Source: Tipula vernalis (taxonomy: Eukaryota; Arthropoda; Insecta; Diptera; Tipulidae). From it: a DNA stretch of 64,000 bases. Made by a program: the position numbers and the translations under genes. The notes under the pieces are model-generated. The model was given only the letters and a program-made list of their open reading frames with translations. It was not told the DNA's origin and searched no databases. The stretch lies in the NCBI GenBank assembly GCA_958295665.1, contig OY282558.1:334401106-334465105 (forward strand). Direction: 5' to 3'. Shown piece by piece: positions 35,330 to 47,110 of the stretch (position 1 is the first letter of the stretch; every line of letters begins with the position of its first letter).

Positions 35330-36260
35330 TAAGGAGCAACAAAACCGTCAACCAACTGACTAGTGGCAACCGAACGTTTCATTTCTTCTGGAAATGAAAG
35401 AGGATCCCTATAAACGGGCTCTCTGTCAATGGTTGTATGAATGAGGATCCATAGGAACGGGCTCTCCTGCATGAATGATTGTGTGAATGCTAGAGAATAA
35501 AACATTTCGGAGAGTAGGAAAGGTGCCCATGCAAGTTCGTCGATTTGTTAATTTTCAAATTTTTTTGCAAGAGCCCTACGGTTCAGATTAAAATGGCAAT
35601 AAATAATTTGAATCACTAAATGAAACCCTTTACAATCTTTATAGGCAATAATTTAAAAAAAATTGCAAGAGCCCTCCACTGAGTGATACGAATTCCACAA
35701 TGTATACCCTTAACAACCTACATATTTACTATATGATTCAATCTCTGAGATTTGGGCTATTCAGTAAAATAGAGAAAAATGTCTTTGAATGCAAAATTCG
35801 TCTATTTGTTAATTTTTCAAAAAAATTTGCAAGAAACCTACTGCTCATATCAAAATGACACTAAGTGCAGAAACACTACAAATCGATCACAGCCAATCAG
35901 TCATCTCTTTGAATTAATTCGTCAGAAATAAATTCTATTGGATAAAAACCACAGTTTGATGAACAGCCAGTCAGTCGTCTCTTTGGACTACTTAGTTAGA
36001 ATAAATTGCAGAAGAATTCTCCATATGGAAATGGCCCATGGGTCATATCAGGCACCTAGGACTTTTTACAACTTCTATACTGTGGCATTCTGGTCTACGA
36101 TGTCTGGTTATTGGGCAATTAATAAAACACTCAAGATACTAAAACATCCCAAGGAATTCCTAGGAAAAACAACTACCCTTCCCCTCCATATGGAAATGGC
36201 ACATGGGCAATTTCAAACACCAGGCAAGTAATTTCCACTTGTATAAGGTGGCATTCTGGT
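35330..36260. repeat. Complex of decayed direct repeats
   Basis: Several sequences occur twice: AGGATCC(C/-)TATAAACGGGCTCTC-type (about 35400 and 35446), TCGTCKATTTGTTAATTTT with GCAAGA (35540, 35805), CAGCCARTCAGTCRTCTCTT (35890, 35965) and CTCCATATGGAAATGGC with CATGGG (36020, 36185). The ORF at 35938-36231 spans such a duplication and is not a credible gene. Confidence 0.55.
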
Positions 36261-36269
36261 ATAAACTCT

Positions 36270-37340
36270 ACGATGTCTTGTTCGTAATTAAAAGTTAATT
36301 TTTATTATGTTTGTAATAGAATTATTCAAATTATCCTGCACACAAAATAGAAAGACCACATTGACAGTTTAAAACAATAATAAGCTTCATGTGATACAGG
36401 CTAGAATGTTTCCACAACTAAGAATTTATAAGAGCACCAAACATTACTTCCGCCTCAGACCTCACTGGATATCTTTAAACACGTTTAACTTAAATCAGTT
36501 GACTTGACCCTCAAATTGCCACCCCGAAGCTTTCGTTTAGTTTTTGGTTAATATTGTACAAATCACCAACATTATTCACTAGTAGATTGAAATACCTTAA
36601 AAGGATAAAGTTTGGTTGGAGAGGATTAAAATTATTGAAAAATTTTAGAATGAAAGTTATAAATTGTATTGTACCTAATTCTAGAAAAGATAATGTTAAA
36701 AAAATTGCTACACAAATTTAACCGTTAATTTATTTTGAATAAATTCTTAAAAATTTCTCGATTTTGTATTTATTTAATGGGAAATTATGAAATTTGGAGA
36801 TGTAATAGAGATTTTACAAAACGTTAGAGGACAACCAAACTTTTTCAATTGTACATATTAATTTCAAATTCTAATTACCTGCAGTCAAATTTATTCATAT
36901 TGAATATTGGGTTTTAAATTTAGACTAAATTATTTTATTGTAACTAATGATTGCTGCTAGAAATTCTTGCTAACAATCAAAAAAAAAAATCAAAAATCGA
37001 AAAACCATCATTTTTGTTTTGTTCTGGCCTTGCAATTCTGCTAAAATTTTCCAAAATTGTAATACATCAAAACAAAATTATATAGTTTTTGTTTTAATAA
37101 GAAATCCGCCATTTATTGCTTGTTAAAATAAATTTAGTAAATTCTAAGAAATGTTATTAACGTAATTGTACCTAGAGGGATCCAAACAATTACTATTTAT
37201 TATAAAATCATTTGAACAGTTAAGTTTTTGGAAATAAATAGATTGTTCCAGAAACAAAACAAATATTTTATTTAGGTACATGTTTCAATAAAATAAATTA
37301 ATCTTTTTTAATTTATAAAATTTTAATGCTAATTAAACAA
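36270..37340. other. AT-rich DNA, nothing recognised
   Basis: No coding family, tandem array or strong hairpin was seen. Confidence 0.5.
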
Positions 37341-37344
37341 ATTT

Positions 37345-38240
37345 GTTAATTAATTATTTCGTGTAATTTCTAATATGCAACCGGTCCTTAGGCCATTTTA
37401 AATATATTTTACAAATTAACGGGTAGAAGTATGTTAGTATTTACGAACAACCATTCAACGAAACCGACTGATAGACAGAATTCGAATATTAGAAATTACA
37501 CGAATTAATTATTTACCATTCAAAATTAAAGTAAAATTAGTTTACACAGAAATAGAGCTGTGTGAATGTCGTGAAGAAGACAAATTGTAAGAGAATTTAT
37601 CAGTATTAGTATGATTCGCTAGTACATAACACACAGTACACTCTGTATATATAGAATGTAAATTGTGGTATAATCAGTCCAGTCGGCGCCGCGGCCTTTT
37701 GAGAAAGATTGATTTTTTCATAATCATAAGTTCATTATTTCGAAACTGGATTGAATTCTCTTACAATCTTCGGAACATATTAAAATTATATAAATTAAAA
37801 TTAAATACATAGAATTCTGTCTATCAGTCGGTTTCGTTGAATGATTGTTCGTGAATACTAACATACTTCTACGTGTTAATTTGTAAAACACATTTAAAAT
37901 GGTCCAAGGACCGGTTGCATATTAGAAATTACACGAATTAATTAATTAACATTCAAAATTAAAGTAAAATTAGCTTACACAGAAATAGAGCTGTGTGAGC
38001 GTCGTGAAGAAGAAAAAAAGGTAAGAGAATTGGTCTGTATTAGTATGATTCGCTAGTACATAACGCACAGTACATTCTGTATATATAGAATACATTGTGT
38101 TATAATCAGTCCAGTCGCCGCGGCCTGATGAGAAAGATTGATTTTTTCATAATCATAAGCTCATCATTTCGAAACTGGATTAAATTCTCTTACAATTTTC
38201 GGAACATATTAAAATCATATAAATTAAAATTAAACAAATT
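37345..38240. repeat. Alternating inverted and direct repeat block
   Basis: A 139-bp segment (37345-37483) is repeated in inverted form at 37812-37950 with roughly 93-95% identity. A core of about 315 bp (from ATTAGAAATTACACGAATTA) occurs twice in direct orientation, 37489-37803 and 37921-38233. The core has a GC-rich motif CCAGTCGGCGCCGCGGCC in an AT-rich setting. Non-coding. Confidence 0.8.
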
Positions 38241-38831
38241 TGATCTATAATTAACAACCCACAAACTCACAACACAAACCAATCATGGAAATGGGTTTCC
38301 AATACATTTATCTAATTTACAATTTAATTTATAAATTTAATTAAATTTTCTATTTTTTTTTTTTCTATTTTCAGGTAAGTAATAAGGATTAAAACTTAAA
38401 ACTTGTAAGTATGTACAATTTTTAAATTGAATAGATATGTCTACACTTACATCGTACGTTCTGTAGATAACCGAGTTTTTATAATCTCTTCAGTCATGCC
38501 CTCAACTGTCATGTCTCAATTCGATTTAAGCGATTCATTTATTTTGTTGCGGATTTGTTTTTCTCTATATTAACTTATTATCATCATTTTGCAATAATGA
38601 TGTATATAAAGTTGAACCAAAAAGAACTCCAAAAAAATGCTTTGGTAGCTTCTACTTTCATGATATTTTAGTGATAGCCCAAAAAATTATATGTATCATG
38701 ACAATGTTTGCAAATCTAGCTCAAAAAACAAAGTACTACCACAACAACTATAACGTCAGTAAATAATAAATTCAACAAGGCGGTGGATGGACGTCTCCAT
38801 TAACGGAGAAAACATCGCGGATTCAACCTTG
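38240..38831. other. AT-rich DNA, nothing recognised
   Basis: Only short chance frames. No element end or coding motif was recognised. Confidence 0.45.
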
Positions 38832-38835
38832 TTAA

Positions 38836-39973
38836 AGTTAGCCGAATGTTTTCAGCCGAAAGATATAAAATGTCGGTAATGCAGATATTGCCTTGGATAT
38901 ATCAGACGAAAGTTAATAGCCGACATAATTCAGCCGAAACATATTTTAAATAAAATGGAAAATAACCAAAACAACCTAACTGATATTTTCATGAAGTGAT
39001 TTAACGGCTGAATAAAGGCTCATTTGGTTTGACACTGTTTACCATAGGAATTATACTTTAAGTTTGATCATAAAAGCTAAATATAAAACGTAACAATTTG
39101 TATAAATTCAACCTTTAAAGTGTCATGTCTGTAAAGTATTTCAATTAGTGTGCCTTACCAACAATTATTCCTTGAAAAATTATCAGGGCAAGTTTCATGT
39201 GGGGAGCTCGGGAAAATTCGTTTGAATGAAAATTCCATATAAAATTAAAAAATTTGTATGAATTCAACCGTTAAAGTGTCTTGTCTGGAAAGTATTTTAA
39301 TTAGTGTGCCTTACCGACAATTATTAGTAGAAAAATTATCAGGGCAAATTTCATGTGGGGAGCCCAGGAAAATTCGTTTGAATGAAAAGCCCGTATAAAA
39401 TAAAAAAAATTGTATGAATTCAACCTTTAAAGTGTCATGTCTGGAAAGTATTTCAATTAGTGTGCTTTACCAATAATTATCTCTAGAAAAATTATCGGGG
39501 CAAGTTTCATGTAGGGGGCTCGACAAAATTCGTTAGAATGAAAACCCCATATAAAATTAAAAAATTTGTATGAATTCAACCTTTAAAGTGTTATATGGGT
39601 TTTCATTCAAACGAATTTTCCCGAGCTCCCCACATGAAACTTGGCCTGATAATTTTTCTAGGGATAATTTTTGGTAGCGCACACTAATTGAAAACTTTCC
39701 CGATATGACACTTTAAAGGTTGAATTTATACAAATTTTTACATTTTATATTTAGCTTTTCTGATCAAACGTAAAGTATAATTCCTATGGTAAACAGTGTC
39801 AAACCAAAATGAGCCTTTATTCAGTCGTAAAATCACTTCATGAAAATACCAGTTTATTAATTTTTCATTTTATTTAAAATATGTTTCGGCTGAAATATGT
39901 CGGCTGGTATCTTTCGGCTGAGATAGCCAAGGCACTGTCTGCATTACCGACATTTTATATCTTTCGGCTAACT
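38836..39973. mobile_element. Palindromic TIR element at TTAA with internal repeats of about 155 bp
   Basis: TTAA (38832-38835 and 39974-39977) flanks AGTTAGCCGAA..TTCGGCTAACT ends. The arms contain AGATATAAAATGTCGGTAAT and GACACTGTTTACCATAGGAA with their complements on the other side. The middle has three direct units of about 155 bp (TGAATTCAACCKTTAAAGTG.., from about 39105, 39260 and 39415), followed by one inverted unit (39596-39720). TTAA suggests a piggyBac-mobilised MITE, though the end sequence is not the classic CCY type. No transposase is inside. Confidence 0.7.
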
Positions 39974-39984
39974 TTAATAGTATG

Positions 39985-40507
39985 TGGTTACAAATGAGGC
40001 AAAGGATCTAGACATTACTCTTTCCAGCACCTTCAATTTCAACAAGCATTTTAAAATGATTTATAGACAATTGGTTAATGCAAACAGAATTTTTTACCCG
40101 CTATTAAACCGTAACAGTATACTGGATTTTTAACACGAGGTTCTAGTGTACAAATTGTACATTAGGACCACCATCACCTATGCAACATCAGCTTGGTACG
40201 ACTTAATTACTTCAGCCCAGAGAACCACTGTACAACGCATACAAAGCAAAGCACTACGTCTTGTTTTCGATAGTTGGCCTGTCTCCAAGATATAGATTAA
40301 CTAAGCTACAATTGTAACTTATCGGCTATATTGTTGTCGAACCGACTAAATAAACTGCTCTCCCTACCATGCAACTTCATAAACAACATCGCTCACCAAT
40401 ATTGAATACTATATTTTGACTTGTTCATTGTGGGTTTGTCCGAACCCGTTTCGTTTTAAGATAGTTGTAAGATGTAAATAATAGTGTTAAGATAACAAAT
40501 AAAAAAA
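39985..40507 (+). pseudogene. Non-LTR retrotransposon 3' fragment (RT thumb end)
   Basis: The frame gives NFNKHFKMIYRQLVNANRIF, YPLLNRNSIL, then after a stop LVYKLYIRTTITYATSAWY and VQRIQSKALRLVFDSWP. This is the post-RT region of Jockey-type elements (..LYKVLIRPILTYASPVW.., IQN..LR). At least two in-frame stops. It ends with AACAAATAAAAAAAGG, consistent with an A-rich tail. It starts right after the 38836 TIR element. Confidence 0.65.
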
Positions 40508-40761
40508 GGGGGGTGTGATTCCTCATTTTCTGTTCGCCACAGTGCATTTTTGTTACATCTATGTTTATAAAACCAAAAGTTGTTAGGAAAAGTGTCGTTT
40601 TGAAATGAAATGAATCTTATTGGATTTAACAAATTGAGGAAACATAATTTTTGGAGAAATTTGTTGAGGACGGAAGTTTTGGTATTTTTTTAGAGGGGGT
40701 GGTTTAACCTCAAAAATATTGTAAAAATTTTGAAATTCATTCTTACTCACTAAATCAGTGT

Positions 40762-41560
40762 ATTATTATTATTATTATTATTAAAGGGCCATGTGGGCAT
40801 TCAGCCACCTCGCACTGTGACCTAAAAGATCTTTTGTGCTTGAGCCCTGCTTAATTATCCATTCAGTCAATATTGAGGCTCTTAAAGAACCTGATAATAC
40901 TGCCGGCCGATACATGTTACGTACTATTACTTATTGCTCTCCCTCCTAGATGTTTACTACAGCATGTAGTTCGGCTAAAAAGACGGTAGCATTGGAACCC
41001 AAGGACTTTGAGAGGGCTGTCACACTCCCGTATATTCCTACCTCTACTCCGTCTTCCTTTTGATTTTACTCTTACGAGTTGCTGGGAATAAAAAGTTCGC
41101 CTGTAGGTCACCCAGCTTTACTACAGGAAAGCTAAGTAAAATTGGAGGGTGCCTGGTATCCAGACTCCCCATACTTGACCGGACTGATTAATCTATCAGC
41201 CATTCATCCAACGGCATATGCTGTTCCACCTTAGATTAGGGTTTTTTGTCAAGGTTTCTGCTTTAGCGCCTTAGTTTAGCCTGTACCAAATGGTCAAAAA
41301 TGTGTCAAATGGCCTTAGTTACCAGTGGTTGCCACGAGGAGGCAGCACGTACACTTGCGAATTGTGACCAGGTCTATCCCATCAAGCAGCTTCCTAATAC
41401 ATGACCAGAACAACTCACGTGATTCGCACCCTACTGGAAGGTTACGGAGTTGGTAGATTAATCTACTAAAGTTTGATCCCTCCTTCCAATAGTCGCCAAA
41501 CCACCTAAATCAGTGTGTGGAAGGCCCGGAGCCGTCCAGGAGTCTAGCTAAGGTTTTTTG
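40762..41560 (-). pseudogene. Non-LTR element 3' end with RNase H and (TAA)n tail
   Basis: On the minus strand the fragment ends in (TAA)n (ATT repeats at 40762-40783), the tail type of I-clade and related LINEs. Around 41060-40955 the minus strand reads VEVGIYGSVTALSKSLG and NATVFLAELHAVVNI, an RNase H segment with the conserved glutamate in AELHAV. The piece is richer in G+C than the flanks. Frame changes make it inactive. It abuts the truncated BEL relic. Confidence 0.55.
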
Positions 41561-41574
41561 TACATTCTGATCAA

Positions 41575-44500
41575 TCAAAAGTGGTTAAATCGATGAAGTT
41601 TATAATCTTCAATTCTGCCTAGATAACCGTTTCTTTTCATAACGCGAGAAAGCTTTTTTCCAAATTTTATGCCTCTGCTAAAGTTTAAGGAATTTTTCAT
41701 TCGATCCAGTTTTGATTTGCTTTCAATTTCTTTAACTCTTGATTCAAAAGCTTCCTGTTGTGCGAGTCTAATTATTGCCGTTAGCGACATGTTCAGTTCT
41801 TCTGGTTTAAAATGGGAGATGTTTCTAGTTTTTGATTTTAAGTTAGATGGAAATCGTAGACAGCATGCAATGCTGTGAACAAGCTGTGGTATTGATGAGA
41901 ATCGATCGAATTTAATTACAGGTTTGTAAATGTTCTTATTGATTTTCGTTCCATGATGCCGGTTTGTTCCATTCTTCACTATCAATTTTTGTTATTGGAT
42001 TAGCTGGGACTTAATAATTGAACTGGGTTTAATCCTCGAGATACATAGTCAGCAGGATTCTCATTAGAAACTACGTGAGGCCATTGGCTAGGATTGGTGT
42101 TTAATTATATCTCTGTTATTCTATTAGCCACAAAAGTTTTATGATGTTGTGGCTTTTCTCTTGATATGGTGTTGTTCATTTTCAATGCATGTATGACATT
42201 TTTTATCAATTTAGAATTAGCAATGCGGCATTCAGCTCTAGTGTTGGTAGCGGTATTGTTTGGTTTAGAGGCTTGATTAGAGGCTTCCCAAAAACCACGT
42301 AATTCAATTTCAGCGCCGCTTGTGTAATTTATCCAACGGTGTATTCTAATTTCCTCTAATTGTGGTTCATCTGTTTGCAAGATATATGTGGAGTTTTTCA
42401 TCCCATCCTAATCCAGAAGCCCTTAAATCTTGAAGAAGAATTTTCACCAGGATCACCACTGGTGCTATTGGATATTGTTGTTTTACCTTCTGGCAAAGAT
42501 ACTTTTAATTGAAAAGTGTCTTTTGAAGAATTCCAGAGGTATCCAAGTGTTTTTACTGTATCATTAAATTCTATTGTGTAAAGTCCAGTTTCTCTCAGGC
42601 TTTCGGGAAGCTCTTCTAATGTTGCTTTTTCGTTGCTGCACCATTTCCTGAGGTTGAAACCTCCACCGGAAAACAGTCTAGTAATTCCAGACAGAAGATC
42701 ATCCACATAGAAATCATTTTGGACGAGTTTTAAACCAATTGGATATCTTGACGCTTCATTAATGGCTAATTGTTGCAATGTTTTTGTAGCCAAATAAGTT
42801 GCAGAAGTTCATCTTTTCGGGCTATTTTGATCAACCTGAAAGTTTTTTCAATGTTTGCTGCAATCACATAACGATGTTTTTTCCATCTGATCAATATAGC
42901 TGTTAAATTGTGTTGGACCTACATGCATCATGTGATCTAGTGATGTGCCTATTGTTGTTTTGCAGGAAGCATCAAACACTTCCCTCAATCTCGTAGTTGT
43001 GCTATCGTCTTTAAGGACAGAATGATGCGGCATGTAGTTAGATGTATTCGTTCATGAATTTGTGGTATTGATTATTAAAGTCTTCATCCTTTTTGAATCT
43101 TTTTTCTATCTAAATCAATCTAGCTGCTGCTTTGCATTTAAATTCTCCTATTCCCACTTCTTTGAGTTTGTGCGCTTGTGCGTTTTTTCATAGTAGTGTT
43201 CACGTTTGATCTCTTCAACGGTTAGGCTTCGTTTAGTGTGCTGTTCTTCGGATTCCCAGAAGCGTTTTAATTGATTGTATGTCCGCTAATGTGTCGTCGG
43301 ATACAGAGTAATTGGGATGCTGCTGTTTTGATTTAGACGACCAGAAATGATCCATCCTAGCTCTGTTCTTTGCGCTATGCACTTATGACTCGGATCCCTT
43401 TTTACGCCTTTTAACATCATTTCTTCATATATGTGGGCGCTTAAGGGTCGGCTGGGGTTACTTCCTTTTGGAGCTCACTATCTAAACCCAATAAGCTCTT
43501 ATCTGTAAATGGTTTAGTGATAGTCCTTAGAACTAAAGCATTAGCTTGTATCTTGAAGATCGTTGGAAATCTTATACTTGTGTCTATTGCTGCTTGTTAG
43601 AACTTCAGTTAAAACCTTTGTCCTTGGCAAGCCTAGTTATTGTGTTGTTTGCTCTATGACGAAAGCAGCTTGTGAACCTGGATCGATTATTACCCGTAAT
43701 ATGTTAAAAACAACGTAAATATTCTGTATTTTTACAAGGGCTGATGCTAAAAGTACTGAAAAATAATCCTTGTCGAATGTTGATTTGTTCAGCTTGGCAA
43801 TACTGTGTTTTTGGTTTTTTACGTGAAGCAAAGTATGATGTCTGCCTTTGCGTATACCTTTGCCTAGCATGACCATCTCATTTCTTTCGGAAATACTCAG
43901 GTTTTTGAAACGTAGACATGAATCGATTTTGTGATTTTTCTGACTGCATATGCAAATATAGAGACTTGGCTGTGTGGCAGTTACGAAAGCGCGTTTTAAC
44001 TGTTGTGTTTGAAACTTTACTTGTTGGGTTGGTATTAATATGTTGCTACCGATTGTTTCCAAAAACTGGAAACGATTTTCTAGAAATTTCAACAAATTTA
44101 CTTGTTTCTTGAAATTCTCTACGGTTTTCTTGAGAGCTTTCATATAGACCACATGGTTCGTTGAAGCGGTTTTCTATAATCTCCAAAGCTGCATCGTAGT
44201 AGTCTCCAGTGGGTTCTAAATGGCTCAATAATTTCCCAGCTGAGCCCTCTACGTGACTTTTCAGGTAGTTCATTTTATGCGTTGTGGTAAGCTGTTTGTT
44301 GTCATGAACTAACCGTTTGAGCATGTCTGAGAAACCTACCCGCAACATGTAGTCTCCGTGAAAATGTGGGATTTCTACAGGTTGTAGGCGAATTGCCAAT
44401 GGTTTTGGTTTGCAACTTGTTGTTCTTCTAACAATGTTGTTAATTTACGAAATATTTTGAAATAGCTACGAATCTACGAAATATTTTGAAATAGCTGCCT

Positions 44501-44860
44501 GTTCTTCGAAAGTTTCCAGGCATATTTCTTCAGACAATCGGATTTCTCATTCGGATATCTCTTTGTTTCAACTGTTGTTTGAATTTTGGCAATTGGCTGA
44601 ATTAAAAGTTTCACTCAACCTTTGACGCCCCGGGTAATTGACTGTGTCTGAATTCACCTTTTGTCTATCTAAGTATGTAGTACTGATTTCTTGATATCAG
44701 TGGTGGTTGGAATTCCCTTATTGAATTGTCATTATCAACGAACTCATTGTATAAACTTCTGCAAAGCCGCTGTTCCTTTCTCCAGACATGTTTTGATTTT
44801 CCGCGCAGCTCTATCTTTCTTGTAGTTTGAGATGAGCAGGTCTATCTCTTCTGCCATTTT
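41575..44860 (-). pseudogene. BEL/Pao retrotransposon relic, gag to pre-integrase
   Basis: Read from about 44858: gag start MAEEIDLLISNYKKDRAARK, then IPHFHGDYMLRVGFSDML and YLKSHVEGSAGKLLSHLEPT (44399-44046, the DUF1759 gag region of BEL). Zinc-finger and protease part 44152-43637 with ALVKIQ..VIIDPGSQAAFV (D-S/T-G site altered to DPGS). RT part LPHHSV.., TTTRLREVFDASCKT (43033-42848) and IGLKLVQNDFYVDDLLSGI (42720, catalytic YVDD), FNLRKWCSN. RNase H region WINYTSGAEIELRGF (about 42330), and the linker LNMSLTAIIRLAQQEAF (about 41770) ahead of integrase. Integrase core and LTRs are absent. Many frameshifts. Confidence 0.85.
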
Positions 44861-44869
44861 CTTTTCTCC

Positions 44870-46400
44870 GCAATATCTGCACCATGCCCATAGTTGTAGT
44901 TGAGTAATGTCAATGAGTCAATGAGGGCGATTTTTTCGAATTGCATTAATGTTCAGAGGTCGGATTCCATACGTCATTTCAGGGGACATGACCACTTAGT
45001 GTTTATTCACTATAAATGTATTTAGTGTTCCAAAGAACTATCAATAAATATTCAGTTTACTATGATACTGTCAAATTTAAATCGACGTTTTTATAATTTT
45101 TCAGGATGAATACCGTTGGTTAAGAGTTTTGAATATTTTTTTCTTTTAGCCGAGACCCACATTTTTAAAAAAGCCTTGTCAGAATGAAAATTTCGTCTTT
45201 TAATGAAGATTAAACAAATGTTGTTCTTAGGTATTCTTCGTAACTGTTTTGTTACGAGTTTACCTTAATTTTGGGTCTTGCAATTTCTCTAAAGCAATGA
45301 TAACAAACGTTTTGCCCGATTCAAAATTAGGCCTGAATCCAAGTATAATTAAAATCCATTGAAATCAATATGTTGTGTGTACGGGTACTAAACGGTTAAA
45401 TTATACAATAAATAAGTTCAAAACGAATTAAATAACAATGAAATAAGAAGGTATTTGATATTATATTTATAGAAATTAGTGCTGCATGAGCGGATTTATA
45501 AATTATAAAAATTAATTTATTTATTTTATAATATAAGATGAAAACGGCATACAATTTCAAATACAGTACGCCGAACTTTTTATTTCTCTGTACATAGTGT
45601 CTTCCAAAAGTTTGTGTATACATACGTATAGCTAAAGTAGAAATAGGAATAAGAGGAAAATCAATAATTAATTTTTTTGTTTTGTTTGGTATCATCATAA
45701 CGCTTATAAATTACAACTCAATCCTGTAAAATTCACCCAATTCGCTTTTTAATTTAACCCTTTTTCCTAGGAATGCGATTTTTATTCTTTTCATTCAGTT
45801 TTCTGCTCTCTTTCTATATTTATATTTTTAATTTTCATCAAAACTTTTCTAGAAAGTAATTAAAAAATCTTCAAAGAAAATTATTTTTGCTTTTCTCGCT
45901 TATTTTTTGTTTTTTTACAAATTAAGAATTTTTTTTTTAAATTCATTATTCACCCTTTTTCATTTCTGTTCTTAAATTAATTTATCCATGGTTTTAAATT
46001 TTATTTAATTTTTTTTTTTATTCTTGACTGGTACGTAGGTACTTTATTTTCATAAAACGTGTACAATAAAAGACCATTTTTGTGTAGATATTAAATAATG
46101 CGAACATGTCTTTATATTATGTAAAAGCTTCTGTATTTTTTGTGATGATCAGGAGCAGTATTTAATTTTTAATTTTTAAAAGCATTACGTAAAGCAATAT
46201 TTTTTCAATCTGCCGTTTTCTTTTTATTGCTATTATGCTCGCGGCACAACAAAATGTACACTAACAACTTCGAAGAAAAACTGCTAGTATTACTGGAAGA
46301 ACTTAACGTACGTACGAATCCTTGTATGTAAACAAATTAAACTTAAACATCGGTTTTATATGCTTTGGCACATCGTAATCAAATTAAAACTAATTTAATT
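44870..46400. other. AT-rich DNA, nothing recognised
   Basis: No BEL LTR could be delimited upstream of the gag start. The rest is A/T-rich with long T runs around 45780-46020. Confidence 0.5.
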
Positions 46401-46420
46401 AAAAATAACCACGTGTCGTT

Positions 46421-47110
46421 TTAAACGAAGTTATCGTTTCTGGTTGGATATCGTACAATGCTCCTTCCAAGGCTTATACTTCTAATCTGATACAATAATT
46501 TAAGATGAAGATAGTATCCTAGATCAGTAATTTCACTAACCCTTTCCAAAACCACATCATTTATTTTATAGGGAAACTCCAATTGGTATATTTTTCTCGT
46601 ATATGTCACCACAACACATTTTTTGAGACTCGTATTAAGTTTCAAATTATTTAAATTCGACCACGTGTGAATGAAGTATAATCATTATCAGTCTGAATGC
46701 TCTTAAACATTTTTAAATCATCAGCATAAAATAAATATCTAAAAATTAGAATGTCTGGCACATCATTAATGTAAATGAGAAATAAAAGCGGACCCAGCGT
46801 AGAACCCTGAGGTACGCCAGATTTAGCCAAAATGGATCTTGACAGCAAACCATTAAATTTGGGTAAACACAATCAACTTGACTACCCATATCAACACTAT
46901 TAAAAATGAAATTAGAAAAATTCAACAAATTTGTAGTAGTAGAACGTTTAGGAAAAAGACCATGCTGTGAAGAACTAATTAAGTTTTTAACTTCATTAAA
47001 GATAATTCCGTATACTAATTTTTCAAAACTCTTACTGAAACAGTTTAATATTGAAATTTGCCTGTAATTTTGGATGTTATCATTATTTTTGAATACCAAC
47101 ACTAGAAAGG
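46421..47110 (-). pseudogene. Non-LTR reverse transcriptase relic, motif A deleted
   Basis: Minus strand: NYRQISILNCFSKSFEKLVY and SSSQHGLFPKRSTTTNLLNF (fingers), up to DMGSQVDCVYPNLM. The stretch that should hold the first catalytic aspartate (TDFSKAFD-like) is missing. Then SILAKSGVPQGSTLGPLLFL, YLFYADDLKMFKSI (catalytic YADD) and KLNTSLKKCVVVTYTRK follow. The order fits CR1/Jockey-group LINEs. Frameshifts near 46800 and 46660. Its endonuclease may be the relic at 49200. Confidence 0.75.

Noticed and set aside
35938..36231. 97-codon ORF as a possible gene
   Set aside because: It contains an imperfect duplication of the underlying DNA (HMEMAHG twice) and lies in a block of decayed direct repeats, with no domain.
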